Shown: positions 36,210 to 50,449, counted from the first letter of the stretch. The stretch is DNA of 64,000 nucleotides from Kryptolebias marmoratus (GCF_001649575.2 NC_051431.1:17490930-17554929); one strand, 5' to 3'. The notes: generated from the letters alone by a model not told the origin. Numbers and translations: made by a program.

Positions 36210-39200
36210 TCTTCTTCTTCTTGGCAGCTTCTTTGGTAAAGTGTGAGTGAGGGGCTGTTACTTTTTTTATCCACTTGATGTCAGCGTTGCTCAGCCCCTG
36301 AAATCACACAGAGGTTTGTGGAAAGGAGAGCCAGTAATGTGAAATAAATGAAACAGCACAAAAGGCTGCACAAAAAGTTATAACAAAAGCTATAAAACAT
36401 GCAACACTTGTTTTCAACTAAAGACACAATTAAAAATGATAAATAATGTTACATACAATTGGATTAAAAAGATGCTCATTCCCATGTTTCCCCTTCTCTT
36501 CTAACATCGCCCTGAGGTAGGTCCAGTTCAGAAGTGTCTCCTTTGGATTAATCCAAATAGTTTCAACGGGTCATCTGGTACATCTCTGTCTATTTTCAGT
36601 CACTGCGGGGATTCTTCATAAATGTCGTGCTTTCGTCTGGATGGATGCCCCTCTTCACGTGTCAGGGCCTTTGAAGGCACATTATGGTGGCAGGTCATGC
36701 TGCGTCACATGATCCCAGTCCAGATTACAGCCAACCACCATCATCTTCTCAAACAGGAAACCTTTACAATTTACTGATATTTATTGTTTTTTAAACGCAC
36801 ATATATCCTTAGACGCTGACATCTGAGGAGCGGTGCCAGCCTTTGTAACCCTGAAAGAAAGAGCCCTGCAGACACCTCGTTTCTTCTAAAGTACAGGACT
36901 ATCTGTGTGGCTCAGCTGGGCTGAACCTAGAGCCCATAAGCTCTGCAGGATGCTAGGCAAAATGAAGACAGAACTTCAAGCTCATCTTTGAACTCACAGC
37001 ACCGGTGTATCAGATGCTCTGCATGTGTGTATTTACAGTATATCCTAAATCTGAGATGGGAAATGATTGCCATCAGGAGTCAACATATTTGGCAGTGATA
37101 AGATTCTGTATCTTTGGCCATATGTTTGTAGTTGCTCTGCAATTGTTGGGTTTATTCCTTTGATAACAGTAAACCGTTTCATCTTGAATCAGCAGACTCC
37201 ATGCTTCAACACGATAGTATAAGAGTATTTTTTTGAGGTAAATATGACCCTGCTTTGCATGCAAACCAGGAAACACAGGTGGCGTTGATTAAAAGACACG
37301 CAGTAGCAGTGAAACAGATGCTTACATTTAAGCATCGCCCCAAATTTGCAAGTTAAATTGCTATCTATTTGTGGAGCTCGTGCTGCTTATGTCAAAGAAT
37401 CATGGGATTCTTCATGTTGTTTGCAAGCTTCCTTTGTTAGTTTATTCAATCCACCATAAAAAAAAACATCTAAAGATCCAACAGGAACTCCACAGTTGAA
37501 GCTGGAAGCTGGATACTGAACTTGGTAAAAAATAAAATAAAAAATAAAAAAACAAATACTCCTGAGTTCATTTTTCTCAGCTGTTTCAGCCATTAAGTCT
37601 TGTTGATTCATGTAGTTCTTATCTTGCTGTTTTCCTTATATGCTTCACTGTAATTACTTATTTCATGCCTAAAAGAAAGCTCATGTGGCATCATGTTTGT
37701 GTGCGGGGGAGTAGGAGGGACTTGAAACCCCACAACCCTAATGTGCAGACATGGTAGAGCCCATAACCCAGGCTCGTGTAGCTTCAATATCAGTGGAAGA
37801 AGGTGGAAGGTTATGTGTAGTTGACAGTTTAACGGTGAAATGTTTTTGTCCAAAATAAAGGGGTTTGTGTTTTTTGTGTTTAAGGTAGTTAGAAGGGGCA
37901 GCTAGAGCTCGATGGAAGCCTAATCTTGGAGTGGCACCCAAAAAACCCTAAACCGTAACAAAATTTCAAGAGTTTTAAAATGCTGTTTTCATCTACAGGC
38001 TATTTGAAAAAACAATTAGTCTTCTAAATTCCCATTCATAAAATATATACATGACTGTATGGACAAGAAGGGGGCCATTGGAGGACACAGCACCCCCCAC
38101 CCCCAATGAGGCACCATTTGGTAGTTAAAAACCAACATTAGTACATTTGGTTGGGTTACAGTTTTCCTGTATGTCTTCCCATTCCTACTCTGTGCTGACC
38201 ATCTATTGCTTTATGTCATTCTCAGTTTTTACCAGGATTGTGCCTGTGAAGTCTCAGGAGAAACAAAGTGACAAGGTGTCGTGCAGTCCCATGGTACTCT
38301 GCAATTTTTACTGCTCCTACTCACTTTTGACCGCTGAGGATGTGTCCACGGTCTGAGTGGTCCACCAACATCGCAAACATGTCAGACGTATGGCCATTTT
38401 ATCTTCAAAGTGTGTGCTCAAGAAAGCCCAGAAAGCAGTGGACTTTTATGGGCATCAAAGGCCACACAATGTCCCGTGTAGCAGCGTCATCGGGTCAAGC
38501 TGAGTCCTAAACGAGGAGGAGAGCAGCAAAACTCACAAGGACGCCATTTAAAAAACAAAAAATCAGCTGCAGACTGTCTGCCGAGAGAACATAAAGCAGA
38601 GCATGTCGGATGCAACAACTCTCATCATCTGTCGCGAGTCTTTATGGAGGATAATCACCTTATCTCCTGTCTTCACTGCATGAGCATTGAAAAGGTCACA
38701 GGTCAGTCTTTCTGAGTCAGAGGGACAGCTCAGAATATGTTCCTGAAGTAAAACACAGCCTGATTTATCAACCACTGGAACCTCGCAATCTAATCTGTGG
38801 CCTTTTTTGTACATAATAATGTTACATTTTATCAGTGACGTGCTTTACAATATATGGTAACTCAACAATCTACCATTCATCAGCACTGTGATTGTCTTTA
38901 CATCCCTTCAGTTGATTAGGCTGTCAGCATCAGCTTGTGCACCATAAACCAGAATAATGAAGTGTTTTACAAACTGTTTTAATAATGATGACTTACAGCT
39001 ATACCTGGAGTAGGAAAATTAAATTATCCGTGCTTGAAATAAAATTGTACAGTATTTCTGTATAAAACAAAGCCGCAGCATTAAATATTGTCTTCGGTCT
39101 TCCACCTGAATTATATCCTTAGATGAGATCTTGTCAAAGCACCGAGCATCGTCAGGACTCGTATATTAACTGACGCAAAACACAGCCTCCCTGCACTCGA

Positions 39201-39295
39201 AGATGCTGAATGAAAAATGAGCAGCTGTAGACTTTGGAAAGCCCCAGAAAAAACAGGGAAGTAAATCGAAAATCACATCACTCCAATCCATCAAC
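36210..39295. other. Intergenic, no gene seen
   Basis: AT-rich, no convincing exon on either strand. Open frames are short and low-complexity. Confidence 0.5.
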
Positions 39296-39299
39296 GTAA

Positions 39300-39359
39300 A
39301 AAGCAAGACAGTGTATTTTATATTTAAACCTTTAAATATAAAATACACTGTCTTGCTTT
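39300..39359. repeat. Perfect palindrome, 29-bp arms with a 2-base spacer
   Basis: The left arm (39300-39328) starts AAAGCAAGACAGTGTATTTT and ends TATTTAAA. The spacer is CC (39329-39330). The right arm (39331-39359) is the exact reverse complement. There is no mismatch in 58 paired bases, and symmetry stops at the next base on each side. It does not resemble a named transposon. Confidence 0.95.
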
Positions 39360-39606
39360 CTAAAAACTAAAGCCGCAAAGCAAGTCAGGTTTGAACTGTA
39401 TGCAGAAGTGCAACAACTTACAAAAGGGTTAGCCCTAAGAATTAGGGAAAAATTCCTTCGCTGTGTTTAGACATTTTTTGCATTTATGATTTATGTTGAA
39501 CTTAACAAATGTTTCATTGATCTTTGACAGTGTTGCATTAAAATTACTGCCACAAATGCATGCTTTAATGTACATATCTTAGACAGAGATTCAACCTGAG
39601 CATGGT

Positions 39607-39632
39607 CATCCATCCATCCATCCATCCATCCA
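39607..39632. repeat. (CATC)n microsatellite
   Basis: About 6.5 perfect tetranucleotide units, a type often found at fish LINE 3' ends. No LINE tail is obvious beside it. Confidence 0.9.
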
Positions 39633-39751
39633 CAAGATGTCCTTATGGGTTATATTTAGGATATGACCAAAGATTGTATAGAATGGAAGAGTTACTGATC
39701 AATCCATTGCCAAATCTGTATTTTAATGGGCCACTGTGGTTTCAAGTAGGT

Positions 39752-39815
39752 AAAGTCAATTTTATTTATATAGCACCCTTCAAGATAAAAAGAACAACTT
39801 CATACAGTGAGGTTT
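39752..39815 (+). repeat. Short fish repeat end (TCAATTTTATTTATATAGCAC type)
   Basis: AAAGTCAATTTTATTTATAT followed by AGCACCCTTCAAG resembles the end of an abundant teleost repeat whose typical form reads TTTATTTATATAGCGCTTTT. A related copy is at 53255-53325. Confidence 0.45.
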
Positions 39816-39819
39816 GAAA

Positions 39820-42600
39820 GTAGTAGAAAACTGAATATTGTCAGTAAAGCAATGGAGGTCTCACTAATTGATCCTTAAAGATGATAAAGCACCACAACAA
39901 GTTATTAGAGACTCTGAGGAGATTGGACCTCGTAGAATGGGCTCTTCGAAAACCAGATGTTAGATATTAAATTCATTAAGAGTGTTTCAAAGTGCTGAAA
40001 ATCGTGGTTAAATGTACATTTTAGGAACAATTAAGGTAGAGACGTTTAGATGAGCTATGTGTTATATACAGTAGGTCCCCTTTATTCATACAGCTGGCTT
40101 GACAGGTGTAATGTGAAACACCATGGTTACATGAATCACATGTTCAGTCTACCCTCTCTCTTTGCTCTCCCCCCATGTAATCTGCCACCTACTACCACCT
40201 ACATGCTTTAGGTAAGATTTTCTGCACCTACCATTTGTACTTTGCACACCAGAAACTAAACCCTGACTGACTTCCACAAAATGGAAATCTTTTACATAAA
40301 CTTTTTATTTGGTTTAATAAACTATTCTTAACTTTTACCCAGTATTCCTTTGCTGTGGCCACTTGAGTCAGGTCATAACACGGCTCCTATTTGTCTATAA
40401 GGACATGAATGTACTGATGCCATAGACTTGTTTCTTGAAACTGGAAGTGTATTTGAGGAGAAGCAGTCACACTTGACTCTTTAATGAGACATCGTCCTTG
40501 GACTTAACTTCAGGTGTCACGGCCTGCTCAATGCATGATTAAGTACGATTCAGAAACTGCTGTAGGGGAGCAGAGGATAACAGGAAATACAGAGGTAGCA
40601 CTTGATGTAAATAGATTTTTCTCATGAATAGTAATATGTCTTTGTGAATTATTTAGGCGATACAGGCAAAGACAAATTTCCCAACAAACAGCAAAACCTT
40701 CATCACCTCCGAAGTAATGAGAGGCTTCAACAGCTTCTAGGGAAACCAATTACAGAACTGTAGATTAAAAACAAATTTGTAACAGTGGGGAAGAAACAGC
40801 ACAAGAGGTAATAGCAAACGAAGTGTAAAACCAAAACCTCACAAAAAAAACAAAACAAAGAAACAAAAAAGAAACCACTGAGTCATTTATTTACACAGAT
40901 TTTTGTTCCAAAAGCAGCACATGCTAAACATGGCACCTAATCAATTTTCACATCATATACAATCCCAATAAATTTAAAATCAATCAAATTAAAGGAAATT
41001 TTGCCCTTTTCTCTCATAAACAAACCTAGAATAGCTTGTTACCAGGGCAGGTGACAAATCATCAAATTTTAACAAACTATGTGCCATTTTGAAGCTTTTG
41101 AGAATGAAAATTTGAAAATAATAATAACTAAATATTGAATAATTCCTCATTGTGACTCATTTTACCAGCACAGGTCACACATTTCTTACATTCTCAGTAA
41201 ACACTAGAAGTCAATTACACCCATATCGTCCCGTTGTCTCCATGTATCATGCAGGGGACGTCGCAAACTTCAGATCATAAGTAATTTAAAGCGGGTTTCC
41301 TTGAATGACTTTTTCATCTTGTTACTGTGGACCACGTTGATCTTTGTTTTCAAATCATCTATTTCTGAATTTGGTTCATCTGGTTGGAAATTAGCTTTTT
41401 TCCTTGGTCTAAAAGTAGCATGCTTGTTTGCATGTTAAAGATTTATTGTAAAACCTTTCAAATGTCAGTAAAAAAACAGCTAAACATAGAAAAGTTGTAA
41501 TTCGCCAAACTTTGTTTTAAAGTTTGATATTAACACCCTCCAACATTGAAGCTTCCTCTCTGCACTATGATTCCTGATATACCTGTATGCTGAATCTGTT
41601 TTATTAAGTGAAAAGCTAAAATAACAAAAACAGTTTGAATGTTCAAATGTTTCAGAGTGTAACCTTTTTATTTAATTGAAGAGATGAAGTGATATGTTCA
41701 AATGAGAACGTCCACGACGAAACAGACAGATGGTGCTTGTATGTGTGTTTTTCACATGTTAAAATATAAAAACATGCAAATCCAATCCCATGACTTTCCT
41801 CTCAAATATGTTTTTGATTCCCTCCTCTGTTTGGTTTTGGTCGATGGACGATCTCCACGCCTCAGTATTGCCATGCTTATTGAATAATGCCAGCTTTGCT
41901 CCTCCTGACCTTTCTTTGTGATTACATCACAGTTCCCCATCAGTGCTCTGACATTTCCTTACCAACTCCTCTGTGTTCATTACAGGCCTCGTGGGGGCAT
42001 CCAACAAGGAGCGGGTACTCAGAGACCATCGGATGGCTGACCTGCGTTTGAATGGTGGTGGTGCTGAAGGAAGCAGGAGTGTGTGTTTGGCTGTTTGAAT
42101 GTGAGGAAGTTCATGTTTTAAACAGCCTGACCACACAGCTCTTAATGGTGAATTGATTCCGTCGGTTTTAACGGTAGCAGGAGATGCCGACTGAGTTTAA
42201 ATTCATGCTGATAGATGTAAATATAAACATCAGCCATTCCATTTTGAGTTTTGAGTTTTCTGGCGTTCTGAAACATCTGCATCGACCACAACCACCACTA
42301 AGAGTTTGGTTCTTTCCGGTTTATGAAAATGCAGACAAATGAGCCATCTCCGGTGTGCGGGGCTCTGATTCACACGGACTGTATTGCCAGTCAAACAGGA
42401 CAGTGTCAACCTAACCAGCCATGACAGATCAATCCCTTTCATTTATCACCAAACTGAAGTAAATCAGGCTTTAAATGACTGCAGCCTGCAGACGGATATA
42501 TTACCTATTTAAATTTAAACATTACTGTCAGTTTTCATTTTAAGATATTGGGAAAATGTGCTTGCAGAGCTCAGTTATTTACTGACACTGACTGTGACTG
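39820..42600. other. Intergenic, no gene seen
   Basis: No recognisable exon or repeat, AT-rich throughout. Confidence 0.5.
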
Positions 42601-42605
42601 ATGGA

Positions 42606-42850
42606 TTTAAAGTGATAGTTCAGATCTTTTGAAGTTGGGTTCTGTTGTAGTTAGCTCTCTGAAAGACCTACATAACTTTGGAGGAATTTTAGTTTAACTC
42701 TGACTGGACTGACGAGGAGCTAATGGCTAGTCTGAATAGGGCCAGGATGAAAGTGGATTCCTGCCGTCTCTAAACAATTCTAGCCTCAAGCACCTGAAGT
42801 GCTACAGCTACAATGAAAATAAATATGCTGTGTCATAAATGTACAACTTA
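42606..42850 (+). repeat. Dispersed repeat family R2, copy 2
   Basis: Opens TTTAAAGTGATAGTTCAGAT then CTTTTGAAGTTGGGTTCTGT, with GACTGACGAGGAGCTAATGG. The 18-mer CTGAAGTGCTACAGCTAC at 42794-42811 is the exact reverse complement of one at 34050-34067 in copy 1, although the two copies otherwise align head to head in the same direction. Confidence 0.6.
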
Positions 42851-43099
42851 AAGCAAATAAAAATATAAAATCTCGAGTCATAGTTAGTCATGGGTCTTGT
42901 TTTTATTGCACTCAGTTTTAGAGTTTAAGCAGATTTGATTTTTTGCTTGAGTTTTTGTTCTGTTTTTTTTTTTTTTTTTAAATATGGTCATAGCCTCCTG
43001 ATGTCCTTATTAGTATCAGGTTCCAGCTCCTAACACACCAACTAGCTTTCATTAGTAATCAGCACACTTTTATCACCTGTCCATGTTTTCTGCAGCTCA

Positions 43100-43562
43100 T
43101 AGTGTCATGAGGCGTGGAGAAGGAGGCGAACCCTGAGCGCAGACTCATTTCAAAACTGAAAATTTATTTTAAAACAACAAAACACAAAAACAAAAGGCTG
43201 GCGCGGCAGCAAAAACTAAACTGAACAAAATCCAAAACAGCAAGGCAAGGCAAGAGACAAGGGACGAAGGACATGGAACAAACCGAGAACAATGAACCAG
43301 CAGCGTAGTGGAGAAAGTGACCGGGTTTTAAAACTGAGGATGATTATGGCAAGTGGGCACAGGTGAGTGATTACAATTGCTGACAGGTGGAGATGGGCGT
43401 GGCAGACAAACAGGGGCAGACTGAGGATAAGAGGAAAATGAAGACAAATGGGCAACAACAGGAAAACAACACAACAAAGACAGTAAACCAAACCCAAAAG
43501 AAACCAGAAACAAAACACTAAATACAAAAAGAAACACTAACAAAACAAAACCTGACACATGG
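43100..43562 (-). repeat. Long A-rich dispersed repeat (TGTCA...TGACA ends)
   Basis: This resembles a common fish repeat with GAGCGCAGACTCATTTCAAA, an A/C-rich middle, GGTTTTAAAACTGAGG, GCACAGGTGAGTGATTACAA, TGCTGACAGGTGGAGATGGG and an ending of AAACAAAACCTGACACA. Beginning and end have TGTCA and TGACA. The 103-codon reverse frame inside is low-complexity (Leu/Val/Phe/Cys-rich) and is an artefact of the A-rich strand. Class uncertain. Confidence 0.5.
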
Positions 43563-43569
43563 TCAAATC

Positions 43570-44579
43570 TTTTTGGTAATGTTTCTTAGATTCTGCTTGA
43601 CTTCATCCATGACTTGTTCTGAATTTGAGTTTATTAAAAGTTCAAGTTTTGATTCTGAATCTGCATCTGAGTCCAACAGTGAACCATTTTATGACACATT
43701 TTCTTTTCTTTTGCATTGTGGTCTGCTGTTCAGTTTGATTGAAAAACCCTTCACTATAGATATCCTTGAATCTAATTATTTCTTGTTAGAATAGTTAAAC
43801 CATTCGGCAACTGTGAAGGAGACTTAACTGCTCTTTTTATTTCTTAGAAAGTTTTATCAGTGCAACATCCAAAGTGTTTCATCTACCTGAACTGCCAAAA
43901 ATCAGTAAATAACTACAAAAATAATGCAGCTACTGTTTATAGATAAATCATATTTTCTTGGTAATTTTCTTTTTTTTAACACTGAAAAAGTGCACACCCT
44001 AACAGCTCTAATAAACAAATGACTCATATTTGCAGCTGAGCATGTACTGCAGATAAGCAGTCACGCCATCCTCGGGCTGCTAGTGCCCTCACTTTGGATC
44101 AATAGGAATGAAGCACCCCTCCGTTTTTATCATTCGTCATATTTTGATACCAAAGAGACTTTCACCAGAAGCCAGGCTTTTTATTTCATCCCCATAACCA
44201 GTTCTTGATAAGAGTAAAGAAAAGAGAAAGCTGACTGAATGTGAGACATGCCTGAAGAGATGGAGGAAAAAAACAAAAACCATAAGCTTTAAAATTCATT
44301 CACCTCCTTCCTCTCTCTGTCTCTGTCTTTGTACAAACAGCTTCAAAATGCATCCTCCAAATTGCCTCCAGTTTTCCGTGTCCTTGTGTTAGGAGCTGCT
44401 CATTTTCCCTGACGAACCACAGATATCATGCAGCCCTGTGTCAGAACGGTGGGTGTGGAAGGCTGACAGTGGCACAAAAAAGAGCAACAAGCTGGTGTGT
44501 GTGAGCAAATTGGTACAGATTCATGAGAGAGGAGAGATTGCTGCTTCAATTTTAAGCATATCATTTGTAAATAAAACAG

Positions 44580-44615
<36 letters not shown>

Positions 44616-47600
44616 TAGAGGTTTACCAGATGAGTATTTGATGAACACTTCCTAAAAGCTCCCTCTCTCATTAGGATAAAATATACATGTTGTACGTGAT
44701 CAAAGCAATATAAAGCAGAGCTCAATTTTCATATTTTGCGAAGTCGCGTTCTTTATGGCAAAGATGGTAGAGGAAAACAGAACATTCATTTTCCAGCTGA
44801 GCAGCGCTGTTAGCCTTTTGACAAGCAAGATAAAGAGGCAGGCTGAGATGGACGGGGAGGTGAAGGGCCAGAGGAAACAAACAAAAAAGCAAGAACAGAG
44901 GAAGAAACTTCAGCTGAAGGGTTCACGCAGTCCAGCAGGTCTTGAGGGCAAATTAGTGAACTCCTAACGAGCGTGCTCCATTACCAAACTGCTCTCCTGT
45001 TAACCCTTGCTACCACCGGTCACAAATAATTACTGTTTCAGGGTTTACAGACCCTGGTTTTTAATCGTTCTGCATTTGGTCAAGCTTCACTTTCACAAGA
45101 AACGTCTACAAAGTCAGGAAGCTGGTGAGGCTTTCAGAAAAAAAGACCTAAATACAGTATTAACGTTGGGCTGCTGTTCCTGTAGGTTAAAGGGAGCTTC
45201 CCCTTTAAGAAGTGTGAAAACCTTTGATGTGAAAATAAATAAATGTTGATGATTTCAGTTCTTCTTACAGTTCAGGAACCTATGTGTGAATTAATTTATA
45301 GGTGTTCAGCTGGTACTGGTGATTACCAACAACAAGGTAGAAAATTTAACACTGAATAAACGTTTTTAATTAGAGTTACACTGATTTAGTTTAGTCACTA
45401 ATTGGGTAAAAAAAAGTAAATAGGTAGTCACACTGCACAAGTCACATCTGATATGGATCTAACATTACTGTCCTGTACAACAAACCCACTTTTTCTGTAG
45501 TACTGGGTCGTCAACAAAATCAAAAATCAGGGTCCATCTTTTTTTCCTAACCAAACATAAAGAGGCGTAACCACTGGTTAGCCTGGTTACAGAAAATTAT
45601 GGTTGGTTTGTTTAATTTCACCTGTCATGAACAGATGGAAATTGCATTGCTGTTTTAATTTTTAAAGCTTTTAGAAAAATTCCTACATGTTCGTTGTTTT
45701 TATTTTGATGGAGAAATATTGTTGTGGCTTCACTAAGGAACTACTGCATATAAATGTTAAATACAAAAAAAAAAAGCCAGAAATGTCAAAAAATGCTAAA
45801 GAAGATAATGTGAAATTAAATTAATAAAAATAAATTTCCATGCTAGTTTTACGTTAGACACCCTCAGTGAGCATTTTGAGACTAAAAAGACATCTAAATG
45901 ACATGGTTACAGCTGAGCCCTGTATCGGGCTGGGAATAATTTAGAAGTAATTTTGTACTTTGAGAGCCGAATGGAATGAGCTCATGGGCTGAAAGTGGCC
46001 TGAGAGCCACCAGCTGATGGCCTACCATCATTTTTACACTGATTCTACAATTACCTCAGTTATATGTGTGTTATAAACTATTTTTTGTTCAAACACAAGA
46101 TCTGCAAAATTTGAAAACATACTAAAGTTTACAACAAAACCAAATGAAGAAGAAGAAAAAGAAAAAATAAGAGTTTTCTCCTACAGAAGTCACTTCTGCC
46201 TAAAACACTTGAAGTACCTTCATATCTTGGCTCACAACAAACAAGAGAAGCTCTTTAAAAATGAAGCGTTTCAGGCAGCTGCTGCAGGAAAACCCCCAAC
46301 ATAATGTGAGGAAGTGGATGGAGAAGGCAGGAGTGACAGAATTACAAAACACCTGCCACCAAAGTTTATTTTGACATGTGAAGGACTTTTTGTCAGAATA
46401 CAGCAAACTTGGATTTACACTGCAGTCAGAAATTACTTGCTAGGACATTTCATATTGATTCTTTTTATGGCATAATGACAGATCTGAGATCCACAAAATG
46501 GAAAATCAGTTTAAAGACTGAATAAACAATGGAACAGAAGATGTTTTGACATCTTCTATTATGAGCATTTTTGATCACTTATTAGTCTAGTTTGAGTGTG
46601 ATTTGCACACTATAAAGACTGTCACTGTGGTTAAGGAGTAATGTAATATTTCTTTGATGCAGGTAAAATAAAGGCAATGTAGATATGAATAATTTCCAAA
46701 AAACAAAACACCGAACAAGCAACTTAAATTGTAGTCCAACCATCATCAGTTTGCCTGACAGAGAAAGAACTGATCCGCTCTTCTTCTTCCTTTTCCCGAA
46801 GAGGCGTGAATCACTACGACCTCAGCAGGAGGTGAGCTGATTGAAGTCCGTTCTGCTTTCCTGCAGCCTCCTCCAGGACAGTCCACAGGGGGCCATTTAT
46901 AATTCAGAATTCAGAAGCAGAGTGAAAAAAATCCTCTGAAATGATTTGGCTTTTCCCCACATCTGTATTGTTATTCACGTCAATTCTGGGGACATACGTT
47001 ACTTTTTCCTAAAAGATTTTTAAAAATTGAAACGCTACAGAAAGAGTCATTATTGGAAAAATAACAAAAAAGACAAGAAAAAGAGTATGTTTTATTCTGG
47101 GAATATGGGAAGATATTTCTGTGTAAACCAGATTATACAGAGAAAGAACTGTTAGTTAACGTAGTATCTCACTGGGCTGCAGCTGCTGGGATTTAAAGAG
47201 ATGAAAACAAACAAAATTATTTTACTTGGAATCATTCTGAATGAGGCAGTTTCACAAAATCTTGGTGAAATTTGGGCCAGAATTAGGTGGATTCCACAAA
47301 TATGAAAACTAAACGGAGCCGCGTTCCAGATGCTTGTGACAGCTCTGTAACTGTTTTGAGAGAAAATTTGTCTCACAAATGTTTGAACGTGTTCAAAACT
47401 CTAGCGACACGAGAACGAGGCCCTGAAGCTCACGCAGGAAAACTGAAAACATTCTGAGACATTCTGGACGCATTCTCACCAATGCTATTTGCAATTTGTG
47501 TCCAGCAGTCGTAGCTCAGTGGGATCCTGGCTTTAGAGACAGAGGAGCTTCTGGCTGACTTGTCTCAGCTCAGCTCAGCTCAGAGTAGCAAACTGGACCC

Positions 47601-50440
47601 TGTTCAGCTGAGAAAATAGTGAGAATGTAAAATGTAAATTCTCCCTGATTCTCCAAATGAAGGTCACTCTGATGTTTACTGCAGGTAAGATACTAACTGG
47701 TCATAACCACTCTACACAACACTTCTAAACAACAGTTTCATTTAGTTATCTTTGTATCTTTGTGTCACTTTAGTTATCCTCTTCTTTGTTAAAAAAAAAC
47801 AACCTAAATGGATAAAAACTGAACTTTTCCCATCCCTCCTGTTGGTCGTAGCAGTGGTCAGTCCAATGTTATAAAGCTTTATTGGTTGGGCTCAACTGGG
47901 AACAGCAATGCTTGCTGAGAAAAAAGCCTCTGGAACTGCAGACCCACAGGGAGCTCCCAGCGAGGTCGAGGGGTGACTCGAAAGATTTAAGTGCTGCTAA
48001 AATAAAAGTTTAAAAAAGGCTACATGTTGATATCAGGAAATATAACAGAATCAGTTCCATTTATATGAGTTCGGGGGCATTTGGACACATATTTAAGTAA
48101 CACAGAAACCTCGTTTGAAACATGCTGAAGACAAAAAAAAAATCTAAGTACAGGTAAAAAACTGGAGGGAACAATAAACACAAAACCCCAGGATCTCAAC
48201 AAACGTATATATAAAAGATTTAACTACAATGTGAAGGAATTACAGAACTGTGAGACCATTAATCACCTTCAATTCAGAGGAAATTATAGCAGTAAATGCT
48301 CAAGTTAGTTTTATATGTAATTCTTTACAAAAACACTTATATGTCAACAAAAAAGTACACGGAAGCAATTTGGAAAATATATATTCCTTTTGACAGGCAG
48401 AAAGGAGAATGACATTCTGATTAATTATAGCCATTTCAACTGAAGAAAACTCAATTTTGTTTTGGGATTTTTTAGCATATTTTTACTTTACATTCAAGGC
48501 GCTTTCTCAAAAGTCTCTTTAGTATTTATGCCAATACTTTATACTTTCCTGTGCTGTTTTCTTTTTTCACATTTTCTGGCTTCAAAGCAAAACCACGACT
48601 CACTGGAGGCCCTGCAAAGAAAAGGAAAGGGTTTCAGACATGGTGTTTTACAGAATGTATTTTCTTTTTCTGCGAAGCTACACAGTGAACTTCCTAGGCT
48701 CGCAACAAATTTATAAAACCTCCTTCAGTGTGAAGACATTTGTGATGCCGCTTTGCTCGTAGTATTTGGCAAACAGTTATTTTGGGGGCTATTTTTAAAA
48801 TAAATCAGGTCACTCAACACATTAGAAATAACCATATAAACTGTTTGTTCCAACTCAAATGGACTTTTACAAACATTTCTGTGCCATATTGTCCAAAGGT
48901 TTTAATTTCAGAAACAAAATGTCCTTAAAATGCAAACAAGGCCTCTTTCCAAACCTAAGCAGGTTTAGGAAAATTTGCCTCAGCCTATTTTATTTTTTAT
49001 TTTTAGAGGAATCATTTTCTAAGCTGGACAAAATGTTGTCCCTGTGTTTAGTCCTCTGTGTGACAAATAAACAAGTACCCAAAGGTGAAATAAGGACTAA
49101 AAGAGTGACACAAAGATGGAAAACTGAAGCCTGAGAACAAACAGAAAGATTCTCGGCAGAAGGATTGGTTATTTTTTATGCCACATAAATTCTAACAAAG
49201 CAATGTTCAGTTTTAGTTAGTCTTTATATGAAAATAATCCAAACCTCAATATAAAGTAAATGCCTACAAACCTGGAACAGTTTATATATTAAAAATAAGC
49301 CTCAGGTTTGTTAAAGGCTCTTAGAAAGTTTAAACCAGACAAGATTGGAATAGCTACACTACCCTTTTTTAGGAAAACACCCAAAAAAATTGCAAGTAGT
49401 GCAGTTTCATTCAATACTATGATTTCCTAATCTTCTTATGGTAACTGTACACACGGTGAGAATGTGCAGCAGCCTTTGCAGCTTTATGCAGCAGTGAATG
49501 GACAGAAGTTGTCTGCTGGCTGGACTGTCTCCAAACACTCTTATCATCAGCCGCTCAGAGCTCCTGGCTCTCTGAATGGATGGATGGCACACAACACTTA
49601 TTCTAAACCCGTCCCATGATAAACGGCCCCAATTATGACCACAACCTTTTTTCTCACTGTTACAATTTCCCCCTGAATCTCTGCCACAGCTTTTTCTGTT
49701 GGTCTATTTACCTCTTTGCCCCTCATGCCAACTGTCCCTTTGCTTTGCTTTTTGTCTCACTTGGTTCCTTTGTTATTTATCTCCCCGCCTCATTCTCAGC
49801 CCGGCCACATTCAATGAGGGCTGTATTTCCAAAACTTTGCAATCATAATAAAACCCTGCAATTTTCCAACAATCAAGAGTAATTTTGTGCCTTTGATGAC
49901 TCATAATGGCATGTGGCAATTTATCAAACACTTTGACTTTTTTGAGCTCCTGATAAAATGCGCCAGTGATGAAGCCAGTCCTGCACAAAGAATACCGAAA
50001 TCAACAACGCTTCACATTCCAGATATGAAGAGCTATGTTTTTGATGCTTTAATGTTTTTATAGTTTTCAGTGTTTTAAAATGTTTGAAATTTTGATTTCA
50101 AAAACATCACTTCAAAATAATTTTTAACTCAAACATATACATTTATAATAAAATACTGGGAATTTAATAAATACATGACAATTATTCCACCGGGTTACAG
50201 AATCTTTTTTTATGTAGCTAAATTAAGTTATCTCTTATCCAGGTGACAATCACTTTCCGCAGAGATCAAATGGAGAATAAAAGCTGCTGTCGTTCTTCTT
50301 GTGGTCAGACTTTGTGTGACAATAGACACGTTTACTACCAGTTTTGGGCATATAGGATTGTTTCCCCTGTGAAAACACTCTGTTTCTGTCAGCATGTATT
50401 CAAAGCAGCAACTCTACTTTACACAATTTAAACAAAAGAG
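43570..50440. other. Intergenic, no gene seen
   Basis: About 6.9 kb of AT-rich DNA without a recognisable exon. It contains the AC microsatellite at 44583-44611 and a short CTCAG run at 47563-47584. Confidence 0.5.
44583..44611. repeat. (AC)14 microsatellite
   Basis: A pure AC run of 29 bases. Confidence 0.95.
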
Positions 50441-50449
50441 CACTCACTT

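Noticed and set aside
43216..43527. Hydrophobic 103-codon reverse frame that could pass for a membrane protein
   Set aside because: It arises from the complement of an A/C-rich dispersed repeat. Composition is low-complexity and the region matches a repeat.
47512..47523. TAGCTCAGTGGG, a perfect tRNA A-box
   Set aside because: No B-box at the right distance and no cloverleaf pairing. Chance or a very old tRNA-derived fragment.
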